Positions 23,464-31,940 of a DNA stretch of 64,000 nucleotides are shown here, one piece after another; positions within the stretch are counted from its first letter, which is position 1; the number at the start of each line of letters is the position of its first letter. The notes under the pieces are model-generated. The model had not been told where the DNA came from, did not search any database, and was given only the letters and a program-made list of their open reading frames with translations. The stretch spans positions 186,001 through 250,000 of the forward strand of contig OZ244919.1 of assembly GCA_965221845.1 (NCBI GenBank), in the 5' to 3' direction. The translations under genes were made by a program, and so were the position numbers. Origin of the DNA: JAJEFO01 sp965221845 (GTDB taxonomy: Bacteria; Pseudomonadota; Alphaproteobacteria; Rhodobacterales; Rhodobacteraceae).

Positions 23464-24621
23464 ATGACGGTGGTGCCGATCACGTCGGCGGACCTCGATT
23501 CGGTGGAGGTGAGCTGGTTCTCCGCCCTCTGCTCGGACGACTTCCGGTTCCTCGGGGTGCCTGACGGCGCCCTGCGCTCGAGCTGGGAGCACTGCCGCGA
23601 CATCGTTCTGGAAGCCGAGAGGCAGGGGTTCCGGAACGTCCTCTGCCCGTCCTCCTACCAGGTCGGCCAGGACACGCTCTCCTTCGTCGCCGCCGCCGCG
23701 CCGCTGACCGACAGGATCAACATGCTGGCCGCCGTCCGCTGCGGGGAGATGCAGCCCCTCATGCTGGCCCGGACCGTCGCCACGCTCGACCACATCCTCA
23801 AGGGCCGGCTCACGCTCAACGTCATCTCCTCGGACTTCCCCGGCGAGCGGGAGGAGAGCGCCCGCCGCTACCAGCGGTCGCGCGAGGTCGTCGAGATCCT
23901 CAGGCAGGCCTGGACCCGGGACGAGATCAGCCACAAGGGCGAGATCTACGACTTCGACCGCGTGACGGCCGACCCCGCACGCCCCTACCAGCAGAACGGG
24001 GGGCCGCTCCTCTACTTCGGGGGCTACTCGCCGCACGCGCTCGACCTCTGCGGGCGGCACTGCGACGTCTACCTCATGTGGCCCGAGCCCAAGGGGCGGA
24101 TCGCCCAGCGGATGCGCGACGCGCACGCGGCCGCCGCCCGCCACGGCCGGACGCTCGACTACGGCCTGCGCGTCCACGTGGTCGTTCGCGGCACCGAGCG
24201 GGAGGCGCGGGACTACGCCGAATCCCTCGTCTCGAGGCTCGACGACAGTCAGGGGCGGGCGATCCGCGAGCGGGCGCTCGACGCCGGGTCGCTCGGCGTC
24301 AGCCACCAGGCCCGCGCCCGCGAGGACGCCGACCGGCACGGCTACGTCGAGCGGCATCTCTGGACCGGCGTCGGGCGCGCCAGGTCCGGATGCGGCGCCG
24401 CCCTCGTCGGCTCCCCGGACCAGATCCTGTCGGAGATCGAGGCCTACAGGCGGATGGGGATCCGGTCGTTCATATTCTCCGGCTACCCGCACCTCGACGA
24501 GTGCCGGGAGTTCGGCGCCCGCGCAATGGCCGGCCTCAGGACATGCTCCCTCCCCCACGAATACGGCCGCGTTCCCGGCACCGTCCCCCCGACGCCCCTC
24601 GGAACCGGAGAGAGAGCATGA
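23464..24621 (+). CDS. LLM-class flavin-dependent monooxygenase, SsuD-like
   Basis: 385 residues. The luciferase-like (beta/alpha)8 barrel is close to alkanesulfonate monooxygenase SsuD, which cleaves C-S bonds of alkanesulfonates using FMNH2 and O2. Visible: 'EAERQGFRNVLCPSSYQVGQ', 'TLDHILKGRLTLNVISSDFP' (given in part), 'LLYFGGYSPHALDLCGRHC', 'DVYLMWPEP', and the C-terminal 'GCGAALVGSPDQILSEIEAY', 'IRSFIFSGYPHLDECREFG'. The Arg and His residues lining the SsuD site cannot be judged without alignment. No flavin reductase or sulfonate ABC transporter lies next to it. A substrate in organosulfur metabolism is the best guess. Confidence 0.86.
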   Translation: MTVVPITSADLDSVEVSWFSALCSDDFRFLGVPDGALRSSWEHCRDIVLEAERQGFRNVLCPSSYQVGQDTLSFVAAAAPLTDRINMLAAVRCGEMQPLMLARTVATLDHILKGRLTLNVISSDFPGEREESARRYQRSREVVEILRQAWTRDEISHKGEIYDFDRVTADPARPYQQNGGPLLYFGGYSPHALDLCGRHCDVYLMWPEPKGRIAQRMRDAHAAAARHGRTLDYGLRVHVVVRGTEREARDYAESLVSRLDDSQGRAIRERALDAGSLGVSHQARAREDADRHGYVERHLWTGVGRARSGCGAALVGSPDQILSEIEAYRRMGIRSFIFSGYPHLDECREFGARAMAGLRTCSLPHEYGRVPGTVPPTPLGTGERA

Positions 24622-24868
24622 CCGGCGCATGCCGAACGCGGCATCGGCCCTTGCCTCCGCCGGAGCGTCATGAGACAGGGCGCCCTGCGCCAGCGCATGC
24701 GGACCTCCGCGGGCCGCCGGCAACGTTCCTGACGCCCGGCCGGGCCTCCGCAAGCGCAGGGACCCAGGGTGCAAATGCCGTGGCTCGCCGCGCCGCCGCG
24801 GAAACGGCCTGACGTGACCGAAACCCGGATTCGCGGAAATGACGACGCTGGACTTCCCGTTTTCGACA

Positions 24869-24890
24869 CCCCGGGCCGGCCGGCCCGGGG
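24869..24890. promoter_or_regulatory. 22-bp perfect palindrome just before the MATE gene
   Basis: The half-site CCCCGGGCCGG (24869-24879) is followed directly by its exact complement to 24890. The MATE start codon is at 24900, so any ribosome-binding site overlaps or abuts the palindrome. In DNA it could bind a dimeric repressor. In RNA it would fold into a very stable loopless stem that blocks the start. Confidence 0.65.
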
Positions 24891-24899
24891 CGGCCGTTC

Positions 24900-26276
24900 A
24901 TGGCGCGTGATCTCGCCGGCGACCTGACGGGCGGGCCGGTCAGCGGTCACTTCCGGACGCTTGCCGTCCCCGCCGCGATCGGGATGCTGTTCAACACGCT
25001 CTACAACGTCGTGGACATGTTCTTCGCCGGCCTTCTGTCGACCAGCGCGCAGGCCGGCATCTCGCTGGGGTCCCAGGCCTTCTACATCGCGCTGTCCATC
25101 GGCTTCGGCCTTGGCTCCGCAATGGGTGCCCTCGTCGGCAACGCGCTCGGCTCGGGGGACCGGCGCGCCGCCCGGCGGCTGTCGGCACAGGGCGTCACCT
25201 TCGGCGCCATTGCCGCGCTGGCCCTTGCAGCGGCCGGATCATGGTACGGCCCGGCGCTCGTGGCGCTTGTGTCCGATCCCGGACCCTATCGGGATGCCGG
25301 GACGCGGTACTACCTGGCTCTTTCCCTGGCGCTGCCCGGCTTCCTGGTCGCCTATGCCTGCAACGGGGCCCTGCAGGCCCACGGCGACGGGCGCTCCATG
25401 CAGCATGCCCTGGTTGCCGCGTTCCTTGCCAACATCGCCCTCAACCCGCTGCTGATCTTCGGCGTGCCCGGCCTCTGGGGCGGGATGGGCTTCGACGGCC
25501 TCGCGGCATCGACCGTCATGAGCCAGGCCGGCGTGATGGCCTGGCTGCTGCGGAAGCTGCTGCGGCTTCGAACGCTGTCGCGCGTGCGGCCCCGGCACTT
25601 CGCGCCACGGGGCTCCGGGCTTCGGGAGATCTTCGCCCAGGCGTTCCCGACCGCGTTCGCGCTGATGATCATGATGCTGTCCGGCTTCGTGGTGCAGTTC
25701 GCCCTCAAGGGTTTCGGCGAGCACGCGATAGCCGGATTCGGCATAGCCATCCGGCTCGAGCAGATCCTGCTGCTTCCCGTCATCGGCGTGACGGGGGCGC
25801 TGCTCCCGATCGCGGCCCAGGCGTTCGGCGCACGCGACCATGATCGCGTGCGCGCGGCCCTGTTCCACTGCTGGAAGGTCGGATTCGCCATGACCGCCGC
25901 GGCGGCGCCCGTCATCTGGATCCTCGGCCGGCCGGTGCTCGAGCGGCTCACCCAGGATCCGGAGGTGATCAGGGTCGGCCTTGCCTATCTACGGGTCGAA
26001 AGCCTGATCCTGCCGGCCTACATGATGCTCTTCGCGATCAACTCCTTCCTGCAGGCCCTGAAGCGCCCGGCCTGGAGCGTCTGGATCAGCCTCTATCGCC
26101 AGGCCTTCGGCATCGCGTTCTTCGTCTGGCTCTTTGTCGGCGTGTTCCGGCTCGGCGAGATCGGCGTCTGGTTCGGAGTCGCTGCCGCCGTCACGACCGG
26201 GCTGATGATCGCGATGGTCATCGCGTCGCGCGTGGCCTCAGAGAGCATCGGCGGCCTCTGGCGGGCGCGGGCGTGA
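24900..26276 (+). CDS. MATE-family multidrug exporter
   Basis: 458 residues, about 12 membrane helices in two six-helix bundles. The N-terminus is typical of the DinF/NorM-like bacterial branch: 'FRTLAVPAAIGMLFNTLYN', 'VDMFFAGLLSTSAQAG', 'GLGSAMGALVGNALGSGD', and the second half 'FPTAFALMIMMLSGFVVQF', 'GVTGALLPIAAQAFGARDHD'. It expels drugs or metabolites in exchange for Na+ or H+. ATG 24900 has no good Shine-Dalgarno; only the palindrome at 24869 lies before it. Its last 39 bp overlap the convergent TPP enzyme gene, an unusual tail-to-tail overlap. Confidence 0.92.
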   Translation: MARDLAGDLTGGPVSGHFRTLAVPAAIGMLFNTLYNVVDMFFAGLLSTSAQAGISLGSQAFYIALSIGFGLGSAMGALVGNALGSGDRRAARRLSAQGVTFGAIAALALAAAGSWYGPALVALVSDPGPYRDAGTRYYLALSLALPGFLVAYACNGALQAHGDGRSMQHALVAAFLANIALNPLLIFGVPGLWGGMGFDGLAASTVMSQAGVMAWLLRKLLRLRTLSRVRPRHFAPRGSGLREIFAQAFPTAFALMIMMLSGFVVQFALKGFGEHAIAGFGIAIRLEQILLLPVIGVTGALLPIAAQAFGARDHDRVRAALFHCWKVGFAMTAAAAPVIWILGRPVLERLTQDPEVIRVGLAYLRVESLILPAYMMLFAINSFLQALKRPAWSVWISLYRQAFGIAFFVWLFVGVFRLGEIGVWFGVAAAVTTGLMIAMVIASRVASESIGGLWRARA

Positions 26277-26858
26277 CCTGCGCCCGTCCGTTCCGTTCAG
26301 CGCATCCTCGAACGTCTTCCGCGCCTCGGCGCCATGGATGTAGCCGTAGTTTCTCGGGTGCGGCTCGCCGGGCACGGTCTCTAGGCTGACCATCTGCGGA
26401 CCGGCCCGCGCAAGGATGCCGGGAACCGCGCCGGCGAACGCGTCAAGCTCGTCAAACGACTGCGACGCGGCGTATCCCGCAGCCGCGGCGAATCCCGCGA
26501 AGTCGACGTTCGCGGCGTTCGGGATCGGCTGTTTGCCGTTGACTTCGTAGACCCGGTTCGCAAACACGAAATGATGGAAGTTGGCGACGCCGGCGCCGGC
26601 AACGGTGACGAGCGCCCCGAGATTCATCAGCAGCGAGCCGTCGCCGTCAAGCACGAACACCCGGCGCTCCGGGTTGGCGAGCGCAAGGCCGAGCCCGTGC
26701 GACGCCGCCTGCCCCATCGCGCCCACGGCCACGTAGTTCAGCGGCCTTGGATTGATCGCGATCCAGTCGAAGCCCGTCTGGTACACGGCGACGACAATGT
26801 CGTCGTCGCGCACGAGCGGCACGAGCGCGCGAAGCGCCTCGTCACGCCTGATGGTCAT
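26238..26858 (-). CDS. TPP-dependent decarboxylase, beta (TPP-binding) subunit, sulfopyruvate/phosphonopyruvate type
   Basis: 206 residues from ATG 26858 (MTIRRDEALRALV). This is the C-terminal TPP domain as a separate subunit: 'AVGAMGQAASHGLGLALANP', and the TPP/Mg motif 'VFVLDGDGSLLMNLGAL' ending in 'FANRVYEVNGKQPIP'. It matches ComE/Ppd-beta-like subunits, which decarboxylate sulfopyruvate or phosphonopyruvate to the aldehyde. Its ATG overlaps the alpha-subunit stop (ATGA), so the two are made together in equal amounts. It is the last gene of aminotransferase-alpha-beta and its tail overlaps the convergent MATE gene. Substrate is inferred only from the family. Confidence 0.87.
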   Translation of the reverse strand: MTIRRDEALRALVPLVRDDDIVVAVYQTGFDWIAINPRPLNYVAVGAMGQAASHGLGLALANPERRVFVLDGDGSLLMNLGALVTVAGAGVANFHHFVFANRVYEVNGKQPIPNAANVDFAGFAAAAGYAASQSFDELDAFAGAVPGILARAGPQMVSLETVPGEPHPRNYGYIHGAEARKTFEDALNGTDGRRSRPRPPEAADAL

Positions 26859-27403
26859 GTCGCCACCGGCGACCGGCCGATCAGGAACGCGTGCGGACGC
26901 GAGTTCGCGTACGCTTCGTCGATCAGGCGAGCGATGTCGTCGACGTCTTCCGGCTGCTCGATCGGGGAATGCGAAACACCCATCGCGCCGAGGACCGGTT
27001 CGACAATCCTCACCCCGTAGGCCGCGGACCTGCTCGCGGGCAGATGGGGCTCCTTCCCCAGAAGGCCGACAAGCATCACGACCGGCCTCCGGTACTCGAC
27101 CCCGATCGCGCGGACAGCGTTGAGGGAGTCCATGAGACCCGTCTGCTGCATCAGCAGAACCGACCGCGTGCCGTTGCACGACATCGCGGCACAGATCGAC
27201 ACCCCCTCGTCTTCCTTGCACACACGTGTCAGGCGAATCGCGGGGTCACGCGACATCGGCCAAAGAAGGCCGTCGCTCGTGACGATGTCGGGGAGCGCGA
27301 CGACCTCTCTGACCCCGCCTTGCTTCAGGGCCTCGATGATGCGGGCGCCGGAGGGGTGCGCCACGCGCGCCCGGACGCCCGCTGGCGGGGCCGCCGCCAT
27401 CAT
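26855..27403 (-). CDS. TPP-dependent decarboxylase, alpha (PYR) subunit, sulfopyruvate/phosphonopyruvate type
   Basis: 182 residues. The N-terminal PYR domain as a separate subunit, with 'VVALPDIVTSDGLLWPMSRD', 'LTRVCKEDEGVSICAAMSCN' containing the Glu that activates TPP, and 'LLMQQTGLMDSLNAVRAIG'. This pattern is that of sulfopyruvate decarboxylase alpha (ComD) and related proteins. It is coupled on both sides by ATGA overlaps: to the aminotransferase (27400-27403) and to the beta subunit (26855-26858). The three genes therefore form one polycistron that should turn an amino acid into an aldehyde. Confidence 0.87.
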   Translation of the reverse strand: MMAAAPPAGVRARVAHPSGARIIEALKQGGVREVVALPDIVTSDGLLWPMSRDPAIRLTRVCKEDEGVSICAAMSCNGTRSVLLMQQTGLMDSLNAVRAIGVEYRRPVVMLVGLLGKEPHLPASRSAAYGVRIVEPVLGAMGVSHSPIEQPEDVDDIARLIDEAYANSRPHAFLIGRSPVAT

Positions 27404-28524
27404 CCTGCCTCCCCGAGGTGGGCCTCGAGCGCATCGGACGCTGCCTCCAGTTCGCGCGCGAGGCCGATCGAGACCCTGAAGAAGTCCGCATATGCGGGCG
27501 AGGCCATGCGCCGGACGCGCACTCCCTTCTCGCCCAGCGCCAGGGCCGCGGCCTCCGACCGGCCCGCCCCGGGCATCCTGCCGAGGACGAAGTTGGCCTG
27601 CGACGGCACGTAGCCCACGCCAAGACGGTCCAGCCGGCCGCAGAACCCCTCCAGCAGCGCACGGTTCTCCCGGCGGACGAACGCGACATGCGCCTGGTCC
27701 TCCAGCGCCGCCATCGCGGCAGCGGCCGAGGGCGCCGCGACCGGGAAGGTCAGGCCGATCCGCCGCACCACGTCGATGACGCCCCGCGGACCATGGGCCC
27801 AGCCCACGCGCGCGCCGGCAAGTCCGTAGATCTTCGAGAACGTCCGGCAGACGACCACGTTGGCCGATCGCGTGACAAGGTCATGGCCGGGACAGTAGTC
27901 GTCCGCCCAGGCGTATTCAGCATATGCGCTGTCCAGGATCAGGAGAACGTCACCGGGAAGGGCCGCGTGCAGGCGCTCGACCTCCGCGTTCGGAAGATAG
28001 GTGCCGGCCGGGTTTTCCGGATTGGCGAGGTAGACCACACGCGTCCGCCCGGTGACGGCGGCGATCATGCCGTCGACCGACGGCGTCAGCTCGTCATCCG
28101 CGACCGAGACGACCTCGCCGCCGTTTGCATGTGCGTAATTCGGAACCTTCAGGTATCCGTTTGCCGACCGGAGCAGTCGATCCCCCTGCCCGAGATATGC
28201 ACGGAACAGCCGCGCCAGAAGATCGTCCGCGCCCTGGCCGACGGCGATCCCGTCCGGATCGAGCCCGTGGAATCGGGCAATCGCACGGGCCAGCAGGGCA
28301 TCGGCTCCCGCCGGGTATCGCCCGATTCCGGACAGGGATGCGCAAGCGGCGTCCCTGGCATGCCGGCTGGGGCCGAAGACGCTCTCATTGGAGTCCAGCA
28401 AGGCCCAGGCGGGCGGCAGCCCGTCGGCCGCCATCGCAAGCATGTGGGGCTTGATCCGATCGATTCCCGGCCTTGCCCTCGGTCCCGCCACCGTTGCCTC
28501 CCAACCCGATGCCACAAGCCGCAC
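27400..28524 (-). CDS. PLP-dependent aminotransferase, histidinol-phosphate aminotransferase-like
   Basis: 374 residues from GTG 28524; family length about 360. Fold-type I class I/II aminotransferase: 'ALLDSNESVFGPS', 'VAVGQGADDLLARLFRAYL' (seen as 'IAVGQGADDLLARLFRAYL'), 'VYLANPENPAGTYLP' with the cofactor Asn, 'LLILDSAYAEYAW', and the PLP lysine in 'VVCRTFSKIYGLAGARVGW'. HisC-like enzymes also act on other amino acids. Being the first gene before a two-subunit TPP decarboxylase, with ATGA overlap, argues that it makes the 2-oxo acid which the decarboxylase then uses (cysteate to sulfopyruvate is one known logic). It is divergent from the deacylase pseudogene. Confidence 0.88.
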   Translation of the reverse strand: MRLVASGWEATVAGPRARPGIDRIKPHMLAMAADGLPPAWALLDSNESVFGPSRHARDAACASLSGIGRYPAGADALLARAIARFHGLDPDGIAVGQGADDLLARLFRAYLGQGDRLLRSANGYLKVPNYAHANGGEVVSVADDELTPSVDGMIAAVTGRTRVVYLANPENPAGTYLPNAEVERLHAALPGDVLLILDSAYAEYAWADDYCPGHDLVTRSANVVVCRTFSKIYGLAGARVGWAHGPRGVIDVVRRIGLTFPVAAPSAAAAMAALEDQAHVAFVRRENRALLEGFCGRLDRLGVGYVPSQANFVLGRMPGAGRSEAAALALGEKGVRVRRMASPAYADFFRVSIGLARELEAASDALEAHLGEAG

Positions 28525-29330
28525 GTGGTGCGGTCAATACCTTCCATCACAAAGCAGGGTTGGCCGCAAAGCGACTTCTCGGCGAAGGGATCCGCCTTCG
28601 CCGGTCCGGCAATTCCAACCCGCTTGGGCACCATCCGATCACGGTCATGTCGCCGAAGGGCGGCGCCGGTCCCGTGGCCCTGTTCATTGGCGGCACGCAC
28701 GGCGACGGGTTCGAGGGGCCGGCCGCCGTCATGCGCCACGCAGAGCGCCTCGATCCGGCGGCGCTCGCGGGACAGGGTCATTCTCGTTCCCGCCTTGAAC
28801 GCGCCAGACTTCGCCGAGGCCTGCCGCGTCAGCCCGCTTGACGGCGCGAACCTCAGCAGGGCCTTTTCCGGCGATCCGGACGGCGGCCGACGGCCATGAT
28901 CGCCGACCTCGTGGAAACCGAACTGCTGCCCCGCGCCGATGCCTTCGCCGGCCTGCACTCTGGCGGCAAGGCATCGTTCTTCCACCCCTGCACGCTGGTT
29001 GCGCACTGCGCGGACAGGCCGCTGTACGAGGCGAATCTTGCCCTGGCCCGTGCGTTCGGCCTTCCCGTGATCTGGCGGCTGGGCGCCCAGAACGACGACC
29101 GGTCCGTCGATGCCGCCGCGGCGGCGGCACGGACCCCAGAATCACGGCCCTTGCAGAGACCGGCCTGATTCGCCTGCTGCGGAACATGGGGGTCGTCGCC
29201 GGAGAGGCGGAGCCGCGAAACGCCAGGATCGTTGAAACCGCGTCGCCCTGCTCTTCGCTCTGCGCATCAGGCGACGGAGTGTTCGGCAGGGCTGCTGCTG
29301 CAGGTCAGAAAGCGAGGTCCGGCGCCCTGG
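28509..29330 (+). pseudogene. Succinylglutamate desuccinylase/aspartoacylase-like zinc deacylase, multiply frameshifted
   Basis: Pieces in three frames follow family order: 'MSPKGGAGPVALFIGGTHGD' (frame 1), 'RVILVPALNAPDFAEACRV' and 'SPLDGANLSRAFSGDPDGG' (frame 2), then 'IADLVETELLPRADAFAGLH', 'SGGKASFFHPCTLVAHCADR' and 'LYEANLALARAFGLPVIWRL', then 'ITALAETGLIRLLRNMGVVA'. This is the AstE/AspA family of zinc-dependent N-acyl amino-acid or amide hydrolases. The zinc motif normally read as H-G-D-E is H-G-D-G here, so a metal ligand also seems lost. At least three frame changes make it non-functional. It is divergent from the aminotransferase operon and probably once supplied its free amino acid. 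Confidence 0.82.
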
Positions 29331-29956
29331 CTGGAAGGCTTCACCACGCGTTCGAGCCGGAGCGGCCTTCAAGAGACGTGAATTTCCGGTCTGACGGCCT
29401 CATTCCGGCACCGCCCGCCGGCGCACCTGGGAGTACCGCATGGCGGCGGCGACGGCCGCCTGACGCCCGGACGGGCCAGCAGGGAACCGGCAAGCCGGCC
29501 GCTGCCCTTGCGGCCGGACCGCCGCCGCCTGCCCGGACGGCCACCGTGATGTGGACTGGCCGCGGGAAACCCCGGCCCCGCCCCCGGAAACCCCTCGGAA
29601 AAGGCCGGATCCGGGCTTGACCCAGGACATGGATGCTCCCGGCTCACCGCCCGGCCGTCCTCGCCCTGGTTCGCGGTTCTCATGCCATCTGACCAGATTC
29701 AGCAGCACCTGCACCGGCGATGGTACAGGGGCGTCGCCCCCTGTCATGATTTCATGCATTGATCTGTTGCCTCGTGCTTCCCATGGTGTCGCCTGAAAGC
29801 CGCTCGGCGGCTCGGGAACCGTTTTCGCAGCTGCGCGCGGCGGGCACTGCCGCCCAAGCGCCCCTCGGGCTGAATGCCGGTCGCAGAACGGCTTTCATCG
29901 CCCGACGGTTTGAGCGGCCAGGAAGCGCGACAGGGACGCCTTTCGGCACGTGGTTC
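29331..29956. other. No gene seen; weak hairpin
   Basis: About 625 bp between the decayed deacylase and the end of hipA. No frame shows family motifs or a credible start. A small perfect stem (ACAGGGG at 29725-29731 and CCCCTGT at 29738-29744) lies about 210 bp beyond the hipA stop. GC content drops somewhat near 29690-29800. Confidence 0.4.
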
Positions 29957-31246
29957 TCACACCCTCGCCGCTTTCTCTGGCGCCAGCCGAAGGCCCGGGT
30001 AGGCGAAGGCGCCGCTGATGGCTTCGCAGTCAGCATCGGTGACGCCTGCAAGGCGGGCGATTCCATGCCAGCTGGCTTTGACCTGGCGTTCCATGGCATT
30101 GATGATCACTGCGGCTTCCTCCGTCTTGAGATGGAAGCGTACACATTGCGAGAGCATGTTCCGCGCGTTGGCGTAGCGGCCCATGTCACCACAGGCCATG
30201 GCGAGGTCGCGGCGATCGATGCTCACCGGCGTCGACGGCGTCAGGTCGTAGGCCGGGGAGAGCCGCCAGTCGGCATCTCTCGCAATGGCGGCATGGTTGC
30301 GCGGGTGATCGTCGATGTTCGAGATCAGCGCGTTGAAAACCATGCGGCGAAAGAGCTCGATCGCATCGTCCCTGGGTTGCGCCGAGATGCGGCGCAGCTC
30401 CTCAGCCAGCAGCATGTAGGACCAGCGTTCTCGATGCTGGTGGGTGTCCTCGGCACGCAGCATCGTGAGCCCGCTCATCATCCGGGCGCGCAGATAGCCG
30501 TGACTTGCGCGTTCGCGGTCAAACCGCTTGACGAGCAGCACATCGCGGCCAGCGACATTCTCGATGCGGCTCTGCGCGCCGTTTATGCCGCAGGCGCTGG
30601 CAAGCTGAAGCATCGCATGCTCGACCCGCGCGTGGTTCCACCTGTCATCGCCGCGATTGAACTTCGCGAGCCAGAGCCCGTCAGAATCCTCGATGACGGC
30701 CTTCGGGCGTGCGCCACCCATCGAGGTGCCGATCATCATGAGGTCTTCAACCTGTCCGGCATCCGGGTCGTCGGGCACGTCTTCGCCGGAGGCGATGGCA
30801 TTGGCAAGCGCGATCAGCCTTTCAAGATCGAGCGTCTTGTTGAACTTTCTCTGCGGCGCAGGCGGCCTGGGGCCGGGGCCGAACCCGAGCGCGCCGGCGC
30901 TGTCATCTGGCGCGTTGAGCAGATAGTCAATCTCGCCGAGCTGTGGCACTCCGGCATGTCTTTCGATGACGCGGCGTCCCCAATGGTCAGGACCGGCATC
31001 GCGCAGCGCGCCGAACACGCCTTTGAGCGCCGTCGTGCGGCATGTCGTGCCCGCCAGCTTGAGGTCGATCGGGTCGATCGGCACGGCATCTGGATTGGAG
31101 AGGTAGCTCCGGCCGTAGACGAAGCGACCGACCGGAACGCTGCTGCGGTCGGGTTCAAGCACGAATCGGCCCGCGGTCACGAAGGCGCTCTTGCCGGGCA
31201 GCGTGACATAGACGTAGCATTCCGTGGCGCCGGGCTCAGAAGTCAT
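29957..31246 (-). CDS. hipA: HipA-type serine/threonine kinase toxin
   Basis: 429 residues from ATG 31246 (MTSEPGATECYVYV). HipA kinases arrest growth by phosphorylating glutamyl-tRNA synthetase or other targets. N-terminal HipA_N region 'RFVYGRSYLSNPDAVPIDP'; the Ser/Gly loop 'IGTSMGGARPKAVIED' that binds ATP; 'LWLAKFNRGDDRWNHARVE'; catalytic 'ALISNIDDHPRNHAAI' (usual D-D-H-x-R-N-H-G); and metal-binding 'LSPAYDLTPSTP'. The start overlaps the hipB end by 11 bp, so it is coupled behind the antitoxin. The sequence looks intact. Function as toxin is a family inference. Confidence 0.93.
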   Translation of the reverse strand: MTSEPGATECYVYVTLPGKSAFVTAGRFVLEPDRSSVPVGRFVYGRSYLSNPDAVPIDPIDLKLAGTTCRTTALKGVFGALRDAGPDHWGRRVIERHAGVPQLGEIDYLLNAPDDSAGALGFGPGPRPPAPQRKFNKTLDLERLIALANAIASGEDVPDDPDAGQVEDLMMIGTSMGGARPKAVIEDSDGLWLAKFNRGDDRWNHARVEHAMLQLASACGINGAQSRIENVAGRDVLLVKRFDRERASHGYLRARMMSGLTMLRAEDTHQHRERWSYMLLAEELRRISAQPRDDAIELFRRMVFNALISNIDDHPRNHAAIARDADWRLSPAYDLTPSTPVSIDRRDLAMACGDMGRYANARNMLSQCVRFHLKTEEAAVIINAMERQVKASWHGIARLAGVTDADCEAISGAFAYPGLRLAPEKAARV

Positions 31247-31577
31247 TGTCAAGACCCTTGTCGCTGCGCGCGCGCTTCCGTCCAGAAAGCTGATCGTGGG
31301 CAAGACCCACGCTGTCAGTCAGCGGATCGGCAAGCGTGTCGAGCGGATGCAGCAGATCGTAGGCCCAAAGCAGCGCGATATAGACAGCGACGCCGGTGCT
31401 CAGCTTGCCCCTTTCCGCATCCATGACAGCGCGTGAACCAGTACCGATCCTGTCGGCGACCTCATTGATCGTCAGGTTGCGGCGCAGGCGCGCGATGCGC
31501 AGGTTCCTGCCCAGACGCGTGATCGCCTGCCCGACCTCGTAGGGTGGTGCAGCCGTGAGCAGGTTTCTTGCCGTCAT
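31236..31577 (-). CDS. hipB: HipB-type XRE antitoxin
   Basis: 113 residues. Helix-turn-helix of the XRE type: 'LGRNLRIARLRRNLTINEVA', 'DRIGTGSRAVMDAERGK', followed by a C-terminal tail ending 'SDKGLDNDF'. HipB binds HipA, neutralises it, and represses the operon. Its ATG (31577) lies 3 bp from the first of two near-palindromic operator sites, and the promoter is readable just upstream. It overlaps hipA by 11 bp, the usual order antitoxin-toxin. Confidence 0.92.
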   Translation of the reverse strand: MTARNLLTAAPPYEVGQAITRLGRNLRIARLRRNLTINEVADRIGTGSRAVMDAERGKLSTGVAVYIALLWAYDLLHPLDTLADPLTDSVGLAHDQLSGRKRARSDKGLDNDF

Positions 31578-31579
31578 TT

Positions 31580-31647
31580 GCTCTTAAGAACTGTTTATGA
31601 CCTTCACTGCGCTCTCAAGAGCATAATTGAATTTCTTTCCGTGTCAA
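31580..31647 (-). promoter_or_regulatory. hipBA promoter with two operators
   Basis: On the minus strand there is TTGACA (31642-31647), a 16-bp spacer and TATGCT (31620-31625), a near-consensus sigma-70 promoter. Two 12-bp sites share the palindromic pattern GCTCT-NN-AGAGC, seen on the plus strand: GCTCTCAAGAGC (31611-31622, perfect arms), overlapping the -10 box, and GCTCTTAAGAAC (31580-31591, one mismatch), just before the hipB start. Their centres are 31 bp apart, about three helical turns, which suits cooperative HipB binding and autorepression. Confidence 0.8.
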
Positions 31648-31940
31648 GCATGACGCAATCATGAAACCGATGTCGACAGGCGGCAACTGGAAAGCTCCTC
31701 GCAAGGCGATCCGGAGCGCTGGACTGCTCGCCGGGCATGATCCATGGTTGGAGAATGCCTGTCGTCCTGCGCATCGATGGCCTGCGATTCCCGTCCTGCT
31801 GAACGAGGGCGGCCCGCGAGAGCCGCCCCGCGTTCACGTTCCGCAGGGCCGAGACGAAGCCCGGTTGCGGCGATCCCGCATGCCATGCCGATACCGGCAC
31901 GCCGCCGGCCGCGGCGGCGCGGCCGGCGAGAGGGAGGCGG

